Origin: Actinomycetota bacterium
GTDB lineage: Bacteria > Actinomycetota > Actinomycetes > S36-B12
Length of the DNA stretch: 23,423 nt
Direction: 5' to 3'
Assembly: GCA_016870425.1 (NCBI GenBank)
Contig: VGBQ01000013.1
Location: 1 to 23,423 of the forward strand
Under the pieces are notes generated by a model. That model was given only the letters and a program-made list of their open reading frames with translations. It did not search any database and was not told where the DNA came from. Numbering within the stretch: position 1 is the stretch's first letter; each line of letters opens with the position of its first letter. Shown here in pieces: positions 13,282 through 20,556 of this stretch. A program made the translations under genes and the position numbers.

Positions 13282-14574
13282 TCAGCCCACCCTCTCCGGT
13301 CGACCCAGCAGTCCCTGCGGGCGTATGAGCAGCAGCACGATCATGAGCAAGAGGGCCGACGCAGTCTTGAGTTCGGGCGGCACGATGAGCGTGGACAACT
13401 GCACGGTGATGCCGACGACAAACGACCCGACGATGGCGCCGCTGATCGTCCCGAGGCCACCGAGGACCACAGCGGCGAAGAGCGTGAGGAGCAGGAACTG
13501 CCCCATGGTCCACACGACGTTCTGGGTCATGCCGAGGAAGACGCCGGCATATGCGGCCAGGAGGGCACCGAGCACCCACACCACGGAGATGACACGCTCG
13601 ACATTGACGCCTGATGCTGAGGCGAGAGCGGGGTTGTCCGACACTGCGCGCGTGGCCTTGCCCAGGCGGGATCTCTTGAGCCATGCCACAGCGGCGGCGA
13701 GGAAGACCACCGCGATGATCGACAGAAAGATCGCCTTGGGCGTGATGAAGACCGGGCCCAGGTCGATGCCCGGCTGTCCGGCGAACTGGGCGTAGCTCTC
13801 GGGCGAGCCGCCGAAGAAGAAGAGAATCGTGTAGCGCAGGGCGATCGCGAGGCCGATGCTCACGATCATGGCCGCGATGAGGCCCGTGCCGCGCTTGCGC
13901 AGGGGCTTCCACAGGACCTGGTTCTGGCCCCAGCCCCATAGGGCGGCGCTGATGACGATGCCGATGGGAGCTGCGATGAGGAGGTTGAGGCCAAGCGTGG
14001 TGTTGAGCACAAGGACGGTGAAGGCGCCGAGCGTGATGAGCTCGCCTTGAGCGAAGTTGCTCAGTCCGGTCGTGCCGAAGATCAGGCTGAGGCCGAGTGC
14101 GCCCAGGGCGATGACCAGTGAGAGGACGACCCCGTCCAGGATCAACTGCAGGACGCGGTTGAGGGTGATGTCGGCAAAGATGCCGCCTTCGTCGCCACCG
14201 GAGTCACCGCCCTCGCCCGCCGGGACGACTGGGAAGAGGGCCTTCTTGTCGCCCTGGAGGACGTTGACCGAGCGCTCTGGGCCTCCCTTGATCTCCACGC
14301 CGACGGGGAGCGTGGTCACGTCCACGGTGGCGGTGTACTTGCCCGGCGAGGGCACCTCGATGGTCGCCTGACCCTCGGCATCGGTCTCGGCCGAGCCGGC
14401 GAAGCCCTCCTCGTTGGCGACGTTGACCGTCACGCCGGCCACGGGGGACTTGTCGGCGCCGTTGATGATGGCGGTGATCGAGGGCCCCTCCGCCTGGGCA
14501 GGTGCGAGCCCCATGAAGAGGGCCGCGGCCAGGCCCACCATGACCAGGATGACGCGGGCAATGACCCGATGCAC
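13282..14574 (-). CDS. livH: LivH permease fused to a signal peptide and Ig-like extracellular domain
   Basis: 430 residues against about 290-310 for ordinary LivH. Residues 1-28 form a signal peptide ending APAQA. Residues 30-118 resemble a carboxypeptidase-regulatory or Cna-B-like beta sandwich (SPVAGVTVNVANEEGFAG, ETDAEGQATIEVPSPGKYTATV). Residues 119-131 are an acidic Gly-rich linker (GEGGDSGGDEGG). The permease follows from 136 with LGLSLIFGTTGLSNFAQGELITLGAF, the coupling loop LGKATRAVSDNPALASASGVNVERV and the C-terminal LLLIRPQGLLGRPERVG. The start is GTG 14574, with AGGAGG four bases upstream. The extra domain would face outside, where LivK docks. It is first in the operon. The fusion is in one uninterrupted frame. 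Confidence 0.92.
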   Translation of the reverse strand: MHRVIARVILVMVGLAAALFMGLAPAQAEGPSITAIINGADKSPVAGVTVNVANEEGFAGSAETDAEGQATIEVPSPGKYTATVDVTTLPVGVEIKGGPERSVNVLQGDKKALFPVVPAGEGGDSGGDEGGIFADITLNRVLQLILDGVVLSLVIALGALGLSLIFGTTGLSNFAQGELITLGAFTVLVLNTTLGLNLLIAAPIGIVISAALWGWGQNQVLWKPLRKRGTGLIAAMIVSIGLAIALRYTILFFFGGSPESYAQFAGQPGIDLGPVFITPKAIFLSIIAVVFLAAAVAWLKRSRLGKATRAVSDNPALASASGVNVERVISVVWVLGALLAAYAGVFLGMTQNVVWTMGQFLLLTLFAAVVLGGLGTISGAIVGSFVVGITVQLSTLIVPPELKTASALLLMIVLLLIRPQGLLGRPERVG

Positions 14575-14593
14575 TCAGCCTCCTGATGTCAGC

Positions 14594-14609
14594 GGGCCCG
14601 GGTGGGCCC
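14594..14609 (-). terminator. GC hairpin in the livH leader or thioesterase terminator
   Basis: GGGCCC (14594-14599) and GGGCCC (14604-14609) form a six-pair stem around four bases. The hairpin lies between the thioesterase stop and livH on the reverse strand. It could end thioesterase transcription or fold in the livH leader. A possible livH -10, TATGCT on the reverse strand, is at 14630-14625, upstream of it. Confidence 0.35.
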
Positions 14610-14687
14610 TTCTGGCTTTTCGCGAGCATAGTCGGACCGTCGGGTGGGGGTGACCCATTGTTCATTTCGCGATGAAGCCGTGGCGGC

Positions 14688-15101
14688 TCAGGTGGCGTCG
14701 GCGTCCCGCAGGTAGCAGGTGAGCCTGGCCGTGCAGACCGGACGGCCGGCATCATCGGCCACGAGGATGTGCGAGGTCACCAGGGTGCGCCCCACGGCGA
14801 GAGGGGTGGCGGTCGCCGTGACCCAGCCCTCGCGGGCCGAGCGATGGTGGCTGCAGGACAACTCGATGCCCACGGCGAAGCGGTCCGGCCCGGCAAGGAG
14901 ATTTGCCAGCACTGATCCGACGCTCTCGGCGAGCACGGCGCTCGCGCCACCGTGCAGCAACCCGAAGGGCTGGGTGTTGCCGGCCACCGGGATCCTGGCC
15001 GCGACCCTCTCGGGGGTGGTCTCCAACCACTCCATCCCCATGCGCTCGCCAAGGCCTCCTCGGTCGGCAGCGCTGATGTGGTCGCGGATGTCGTCGGACA
15101 T
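14688..15101 (-). CDS. Hotdog-fold acyl-CoA thioesterase (PaaI/YdiI type)
   Basis: Predicted to hydrolyse an acyl- or aryl-CoA thioester. In 137 residues it shows the family core GNTQPFGLLHGGASAVLAESVGS, with His50-Gly-Gly and the likely catalytic Glu59 in LAES. ELSCSHHRSAREGWVTATATPLAVGRT and a C-terminal strand TARLTCYL follow, as in the YdiI/EntH subfamily. The ATG at 15101 faces polA across 22 bases. On the reverse strand a TAGGCT -10 lies exactly six bases before this ATG, so the message is probably leaderless. Substrate cannot be told from sequence; menaquinone-type DHNA-CoA is one possibility. livH begins 113 bases downstream on the same strand. Confidence 0.85.
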   Translation of the reverse strand: MSDDIRDHISAADRGGLGERMGMEWLETTPERVAARIPVAGNTQPFGLLHGGASAVLAESVGSVLANLLAGPDRFAVGIELSCSHHRSAREGWVTATATPLAVGRTLVTSHILVADDAGRPVCTARLTCYLRDADAT

Positions 15102-15107
15102 GGCAGC

Positions 15108-15117
15108 AGCCTAGGAT
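15108..15117. promoter_or_regulatory. Shared divergent -10 region for thioesterase and polA
   Basis: The palindrome CCTAGG (15110-15115) serves both directions. Forward TAGGAT (15112-15117) ends six bases before the polA GTG, and reverse TAGGCT (15113-15108) ends six bases before the thioesterase ATG. Both hexamers use the same TA step. Neither gene has a Shine-Dalgarno sequence, so both are predicted leaderless. Confidence 0.55.
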
Positions 15118-15123
15118 CGCGGG

Positions 15124-17784
15124 GTGGCAACGGGTGACGGAGGGGCGGGACGTCTGCTCCTGCTGGACGGGCACTCTCTGGCTTACCGGGCCTTCTACGC
15201 GCTGCCCGTGGAGAACTTCTCCACCGTGTCAGGTCAGCCGACCAATGCCGTGTATGGCTTCACGTCGATGCTCATCAACGCCTTGCGCGACCTCGATCCG
15301 ACCCACATCGCCGTGGCCTTCGACGTGTCGAGAGCCACCTTCCGCAGCGAGGCGTACGGCGGCTACAAGGCGACGCGGGCCAAGACCCCCGAGGAGTTCC
15401 GGGGGCAGGTGGATCTCATCCGTGACGTCCTGACGGCCATGGGGATTCGATATCTCGAGCGCGACGGCTACGAGGCCGACGATCTCATCGCGACCCTGGC
15501 GACCCAGGCCGAGGAAGCGGGTATGGAGACGGCCATCATCACCGGCGATCGCGACACCTTCCAGCTCGTGTCCCCGGTGACCACCGTGCTCTATCCGCGC
15601 AAGGGCGTGTCGGATCTTGCACGCATGACGCCGGATGCCGTGCAGGAGAAGTACGGCCTGAGCCCCGCCCAATACCCTGACTTCGCGGCCCTACGCGGAG
15701 ATCCCAGCGACAACCTGCCGGGCATCCCTGGCGTGGGCGAGAAGACGGCCACCAAGTGGATCGCTGAGTACGGCTCGCTCGCCCGACTCGTCGAGCACGT
15801 GGCGGATATTCGCGGCAAGACGGGCGATGCACTGCGCGAAGCCCTGCCCCAGGTGCTGGTCAACCGCCACCTCACCGAACTCGTGCGCGATGTTCCCCTC
15901 AACGTCGACCTGACCGAGCTCCAGCGGCGTGCGCCCGCCCCGGAAGCGGTGCATGAGGTCTTCGACGCCCTGCAGTTCCGCGTGCTCCGCGATCGGCTCT
16001 TCGAGTCGCTCGCGGTGGAGACGGCACCTGCCGAGGAGGGTCCGCCGATCGAGGTGGAGTCACTCGACGCGGGGGGGTGGTCAGCATGGCTGGCGGCCAC
16101 CGGAGAGCCGACCGCGGTGGCTGTCCGCGGCACCTGGGGCTCGGGCACCGGGGCCCTCGAGGGTTTGGCTCTTGCCGCACCCGACGGATCTGCTGTTGCC
16201 ACGGGGCCGTGGCCTGAATTCGCTGCGGCTGACCGCGCTGCGCTCGCGGACTGGCTGGCCGACCCCGCACGCCCCAAGGCGCTTCACGATGCGAAGGGTC
16301 CGCTGCTGGCGATGTGGGCTGAGGGCCTGGATCTGAGGGGTGTCGTCACCGACACCGCCCTGTCGGCCTACCTCGTGCAACCTGGCCAGCGGGCCGGCGA
16401 CCTGCACGCGCTCTGCGAGCGCTACCTGGGACGCGCGATCTCGCCGGACCAGGGTGGCCAGCTCTCACTCGACGGTGAGGAGGACGACCTCGCCGGACAG
16501 GCCGCGGCGATCGGCGAACTCGCCGCGGTGCTTGACGCCCAGGTGGAGGCGCGTGGCGCCGGTCGGCTGCTCGCGGACGTGGAACTGCCACTCGAACGCG
16601 TCCTCGCCGGCATGGAACGCGTGGGCATCGCCGTGGACCTCGCGGGACTGCAGGCGCTGTCGTCGGAATTCGGCGCTCACGCGCGCGAAGCCGAGACGTC
16701 GGCCCACGCGATCGTGGGTCGGTCCTTCAACCTCGGCTCGCCCAAGCAACTGCAGGAGATCCTCTTCGGCGAGCGCGGCCTGCCCAAGACCAAGCGCATC
16801 AAGACCGGCTACACCACGGATGCCGAGGCGCTGGCGTCCCTCTACGCCAAGACCGAGGATCCGGTGCTGGAGTGCATCCTGAGATGGCGTGACTGGAGCC
16901 GGCTGCGCCAGACCGTGGATGGGCTCATCCCACTGGCCGAGCGCGATGGCCGCATCCATACGACGTTCCAGCAGACCGTGGCGGCCACGGGGCGACTGTC
17001 GAGCACGGATCCGAACCTGCAGAACATTCCCATCCGCACGGAGGCCGGACGGCGCATCCGCGAGTGCTTCGTGGTCGGGGACGGCTACGCCGGGCTCCTC
17101 ACGGCGGACTACAGCCAGATCGAGATGCGGATCATGGCGCATCTGTGCGAGGACGAGGGCCTCATTGGCGCCTTTGCCGAAGGCGAGGATCTGCACACCA
17201 CCATGGCGGCTCGTGTCTTCGGTGTCTCGCCGGCTGATGTCGATGCCGAGATGCGACGTCGGATCAAGGCAATGTCCTACGGCCTGGCCTATGGCCTGTC
17301 CACCTTCGGCCTGGCCCAGCAGTTGGGCATCGACGCCGACGAGGCACGCGTGTTGCGCGATGACTACTTCGCGCGTTTCAAGGGGGTGCGTGACTATCTC
17401 CAGGGCGTTGTCGACGAGGCACGGGCGCGGGGCTTCACCGAGACCCTCCTCGGGCGTCGGCGCTACCTCCCGGACCTCACGAGTGACAACCGGCAGCGGC
17501 GGGAGATGGCCGAGCGGATGGCGCTCAACGCTCCGATCCAGGGCTCGGCGGCGGACATCATCAAGGTGGCGATGCTCGATGTCGATCGCGCGCTCCAGGC
17601 CCGCGGCCTTGCCTCACGGCTCCTGCTGCAGGTGCACGACGAACTCGTGCTCGAAGTCGCCCCGGGGGAGTCCTCCGAGGTGCGTGAGCTGGTCGTCGCG
17701 GCCATGTCGGGGGCAGCGGACCTGCTCGTGCCCCTCGACGTCTCGGTCGGTGAGGGCCCGAACTGGGAAGCAGCCGGCCACTAG
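15124..17784 (+). CDS. polA: DNA polymerase I
   Basis: Repair and Okazaki-fragment polymerase, 886 residues. The 5'-nuclease domain (about 8-305) opens LLLLDGHSLAYRAFYAL and contains the acidic EADDLIATLA and TGDRDTFQL, then GIPGVGEKTA. The middle 3'-5' exonuclease-like domain lacks the Asp-x-Glu motif (VAVRGTWGSG is in its place), so proofreading is probably lost, as in related actinobacterial enzymes. The polymerase domain has motif A ADYSQIEMR (Asp662), motif B RRRIKAMSYGLAYG and motif C LLLQVHDELVLEV (Asp839). Motif B has Tyr719 where E. coli has Phe762. The start is GTG 15124, apparently leaderless. It is single and complete, with no other gene in its operon unless the hydrolase 62 bases on is read through. 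Confidence 0.97.
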   Translation: MATGDGGAGRLLLLDGHSLAYRAFYALPVENFSTVSGQPTNAVYGFTSMLINALRDLDPTHIAVAFDVSRATFRSEAYGGYKATRAKTPEEFRGQVDLIRDVLTAMGIRYLERDGYEADDLIATLATQAEEAGMETAIITGDRDTFQLVSPVTTVLYPRKGVSDLARMTPDAVQEKYGLSPAQYPDFAALRGDPSDNLPGIPGVGEKTATKWIAEYGSLARLVEHVADIRGKTGDALREALPQVLVNRHLTELVRDVPLNVDLTELQRRAPAPEAVHEVFDALQFRVLRDRLFESLAVETAPAEEGPPIEVESLDAGGWSAWLAATGEPTAVAVRGTWGSGTGALEGLALAAPDGSAVATGPWPEFAAADRAALADWLADPARPKALHDAKGPLLAMWAEGLDLRGVVTDTALSAYLVQPGQRAGDLHALCERYLGRAISPDQGGQLSLDGEEDDLAGQAAAIGELAAVLDAQVEARGAGRLLADVELPLERVLAGMERVGIAVDLAGLQALSSEFGAHAREAETSAHAIVGRSFNLGSPKQLQEILFGERGLPKTKRIKTGYTTDAEALASLYAKTEDPVLECILRWRDWSRLRQTVDGLIPLAERDGRIHTTFQQTVAATGRLSSTDPNLQNIPIRTEAGRRIRECFVVGDGYAGLLTADYSQIEMRIMAHLCEDEGLIGAFAEGEDLHTTMAARVFGVSPADVDAEMRRRIKAMSYGLAYGLSTFGLAQQLGIDADEARVLRDDYFARFKGVRDYLQGVVDEARARGFTETLLGRRRYLPDLTSDNRQRREMAERMALNAPIQGSAADIIKVAMLDVDRALQARGLASRLLLQVHDELVLEVAPGESSEVRELVVAAMSGAADLLVPLDVSVGEGPNWEAAGH

Positions 17785-17834
17785 CCTCCCGCCGGGATCG
17801 GTGCCGAAGCGCCCCGTTCTGGCCGCGTGCGTGG

Positions 17835-17840
17835 CACACT
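17835..17840 (+). promoter_or_regulatory. Possible -10 element for a leaderless hydrolase transcript
   Basis: CACACT ends six bases before the ATG at 17847, the same spacing as before pdtaR and polA. No ribosome binding site precedes this ATG. The hexamer is a weaker match to TAnnnT. Confidence 0.3.
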
Positions 17841-17846
17841 GCCCGG

Positions 17847-19295
17847 ATGCGCCTCACGCCACTGGTCGTCTCCGCTGCCTCCGTCCTCCTGCTCGCCGGC
17901 TGCGCCAGCGCAGCGGCGATTCCCGACACCCGCGACCAGAGCGCTGAGGTGCCCTTCACCGGCTGCGACCAGGTCGCGTGCGCCGGGGAGATCAACGGCG
18001 CGGCGTACGAGATCGTCATGCCCACCCTGTGGAATGGCACGCTGCTGATCTACTCGCACGGCTACCGCCCCGCGGAGCCTTTCCCGCCCAACTTCAGTCC
18101 GGTCGTCACCACGGCGAGTCCCGTGCCCGGGTGGGACTCCGGCGACAAGGCGCTTGGCCAGGCGCTCCTCGACCGCGGCTACGCCATCGCCGGTTCGGCG
18201 TACGCCACGAACGGCTGGGCCGTCGAGGACGGCGTGCGCGCCGCGGAGGAGATCCACACGTTCTTCACCGAGCAGGTGGGCCAGCCCAAGCGGGTCTACG
18301 TCTGGGGTGACTCGCTCGGGGGGCTCATCACGCAGACCCTGGCGGAGCAGGCCGACTGGGTCGACGGAGCGGCTCCCCTGTGCGGGGTGATGGCCGGTCT
18401 GGAGCCCAACATCGGCCTCTCCCTGGACACCGCCTACGGCGTCCAGCAGTTGCTCAGTCCCGAAATCGAGATCTCTGGATTCGAGAGCTATGAGGACGCG
18501 CTCGCCAGCTGGGAGGACGCAGCGTCAACGCTGATCGATAGCGCACGCGACCAGGACACGGACGCGATCGCTCGCATCCTGACGATCGCCGCGATGGTGG
18601 ACGCGCCAAGCCAGACCTACACCTTCGATGGCTCGAGCATTGTCAGCACCGTGTCAGGCACCATCGAGTCACTGCTCACGGCGCTCGCCTACGGCACCGT
18701 GGGTCGCCAGGAGATCGACGCCCGTTTCGGGGGCAGCGTGGTCGGCAACGTCGACGCGGTGTACGCCGACCGGCTCGACGAGGCTGAGCGCGAGTCCATC
18801 AACGCGCTGGGTGGCGATGGTGCTGCCGATCGCTTCGTGACGATCCTCGACAACGGCCCGCGCGTCGAGGCGGACCCGGCCGCGCAGGCCGCGGCCATCG
18901 AACGAGGCGGAGACCCGTCGGGAGCCGTGCGCGTGCCGACCATCACCATGCATACCAGGGCCGACCCGCTCGTGATCGCCCAGAACCAGACCTTCTTCAA
19001 GGATCGCTATCAGGCCCAGGTCGACCTGGGCAACGTCAAGGGCGGCCTCGTGCAGCTCTACACCGTGCCGCCGCCGGAGTACTCGCAGGAGACGGGGGCT
19101 CCCTACGGCGCCGGACATTGCAACTTCACCCTGGAGTCGCGCATCGCCGTCATCGAGCTGCTCGACAACTGGGTGCGCTACGGCGTCTACCCGGGCCCGG
19201 CGGCCATCTCCGACGCGATGGGACCCGAGAGCGGCTACAGCGCCAACTATCTTCCCGGCCCGTGGCCCGCGCGCGAAGCGGTCCTCACCGAGTAG
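17847..19295 (+). CDS. Secreted lipoprotein alpha/beta hydrolase
   Basis: 482 residues with a signal peptide and lipobox LAGC (lipidated Cys19), so it should be anchored outside the membrane. The hydrolase fold is shown by LLIYSHGYR (66-74, oxyanion-hole strand), the nucleophile elbow GDSLGG with Ser156, and a likely catalytic acid in HTRADPLV (about 370). The histidine is in GAGHCNFT near residue 425. A helical cap region (about 185-330) is inserted between them. The context does not show whether it is an esterase, lipase or peptidase. Its last 11 bases overlap the convergent flippase gene. It begins 62 bases after polA with no terminator in between. Confidence 0.82.
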   Translation: MRLTPLVVSAASVLLLAGCASAAAIPDTRDQSAEVPFTGCDQVACAGEINGAAYEIVMPTLWNGTLLIYSHGYRPAEPFPPNFSPVVTTASPVPGWDSGDKALGQALLDRGYAIAGSAYATNGWAVEDGVRAAEEIHTFFTEQVGQPKRVYVWGDSLGGLITQTLAEQADWVDGAAPLCGVMAGLEPNIGLSLDTAYGVQQLLSPEIEISGFESYEDALASWEDAASTLIDSARDQDTDAIARILTIAAMVDAPSQTYTFDGSSIVSTVSGTIESLLTALAYGTVGRQEIDARFGGSVVGNVDAVYADRLDEAERESINALGGDGAADRFVTILDNGPRVEADPAAQAAAIERGGDPSGAVRVPTITMHTRADPLVIAQNQTFFKDRYQAQVDLGNVKGGLVQLYTVPPPEYSQETGAPYGAGHCNFTLESRIAVIELLDNWVRYGVYPGPAAISDAMGPESGYSANYLPGPWPAREAVLTE

Positions 19296-20526
19296 GTCGG
19301 TCGGCCGCTGTGCGAGCGGGCCGAAGCTCGCTCGCGGTCACGACCAGGCCCACCAGGGCCAGGGCGACACCGGCCGTGAGTGCACTCGCGGCGAGTCCGC
19401 CCACGCTTCGCGGCATGACGATGGTCGCGACGACGACCAGGGTCGCTGCTGCGCCCCACACGGCGATGACGGCTCGGCGATCGTCGACGGCGAGCCTGGT
19501 GAGCAGGAGTGCCTGCGCGAGCGCGAACGTCGCCCCGATGGCAGCGAAGAGCCAGGCGAGCGGCACGAGGCTGGTGTACGCCGATCCGCCGACGAACGCG
19601 ACGACGAGTCCGGGCAGTGCCGCCGTCGCGGCCACGACGACCAGCCCAATGCCGCCGACCGCGATCAAGGACACGACAGTGGCGCGCCCACGGCGTGTAT
19701 CCGCGAAACGCGGGAAGGCGACCACGCCCACGAACTGCGGCAGCCAGAAGGCCACCTTGGCGATGACGGCGCCGACGCCGTAGATGCCGGCCTGCTCCGC
19801 GTCCAGCAGAGCGCGTGCCAGCAGCACGTCGACGTTGGTGAGCACGAAGAGCGCCAGCAGAGCGTGGGTCGCGTGCGCGGACTCGCCGAAGAAGCCCGCC
19901 AGCCGCTCGCGTGGCGCACGTGCCAGCGGGGCAACCACGAGTCGGCCCATGACCGCGCCCGCGGCAGTGCCGACGGCGAGCCCGGCCATGGTGCCCAGGA
20001 CGCTTCCGGTGGCGAGTGCGCCTACCACTCCGCCGATGCCGCGGCCGAGCCCGACGATGGCGTAGACGGCGGCGAGGCGGTGGTAGGACTCGCGCCCTTG
20101 CGCGATGCCGTATTGCGCGCCCGCCCAGGTGATCGGCACGAATGTGGCCGCCGCGAGCAGGAGCGATGCCCAACCGTCCAGGCGCAGCAGCCACATGAGC
20201 AGGGGGCTGACGGCCAGTGTGGCCAGCGCCACCGCGATCCCCCCGACGAGTCCGTCGCGCAGCATGCTCCGCGCCGCACCTGAGCGGTCTGCCTCGTCCA
20301 GGCTCACCAGTCGTCGGGCGGCCACCGCCTGGATCCCCATGGCGAGAACGCTGCCGATCAGCAGGATCCCCAGGAGGGCCGCGAGAATGCCGAATCCGTC
20401 CGGACCGAGTGCTCGCGCCGCGACGACGCTGACGGCGTACGCCGCGACCTGCGCGACCCCGAGCGCGACCGCGACCAGGACGGTGTGCGAGGCGAGGGTT
20501 CCGCGCTGAGGCGACCGGTCAGTCAT
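19285..20526 (-). CDS. Polysaccharide flippase of the MOP superfamily (Wzx/MurJ-like)
   Basis: 413-residue polytopic membrane protein predicted to move lipid-linked glycans across the membrane. The N-terminal pattern SHTVLVAVALGVAQVAAYAVSVVAARALGPDGFGILAALLG is typical of the family's first two helices with the conserved G-P-xx-(Y/F)G turn. About twelve hydrophobic segments follow, with VLTNVDVLLARALLDAEQAGIYGVGAVIAKVAFWLPQFVGVVAFPRFAD, the usual start of the second half. The ATG at 20526 is divergent from the next gene over 30 bases. A reverse-strand TATCGT (20549-20544) could be its -10. It probably works with the membrane protein and glycosyltransferase to its right. Substrate unknown. Confidence 0.85.
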   Translation of the reverse strand: MTDRSPQRGTLASHTVLVAVALGVAQVAAYAVSVVAARALGPDGFGILAALLGILLIGSVLAMGIQAVAARRLVSLDEADRSGAARSMLRDGLVGGIAVALATLAVSPLLMWLLRLDGWASLLLAAATFVPITWAGAQYGIAQGRESYHRLAAVYAIVGLGRGIGGVVGALATGSVLGTMAGLAVGTAAGAVMGRLVVAPLARAPRERLAGFFGESAHATHALLALFVLTNVDVLLARALLDAEQAGIYGVGAVIAKVAFWLPQFVGVVAFPRFADTRRGRATVVSLIAVGGIGLVVVAATAALPGLVVAFVGGSAYTSLVPLAWLFAAIGATFALAQALLLTRLAVDDRRAVIAVWGAAATLVVVATIVMPRSVGGLAASALTAGVALALVGLVVTASELRPARTAADRPTR

Positions 20527-20556
20527 CGCCGCTCATGCGTGCAACGATAACGCCCC

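Noticed and set aside
16465..17196. 243-residue reverse-strand frame inside polA
   Set aside because: Antisense to conserved polymerase motifs, with no family features of its own.
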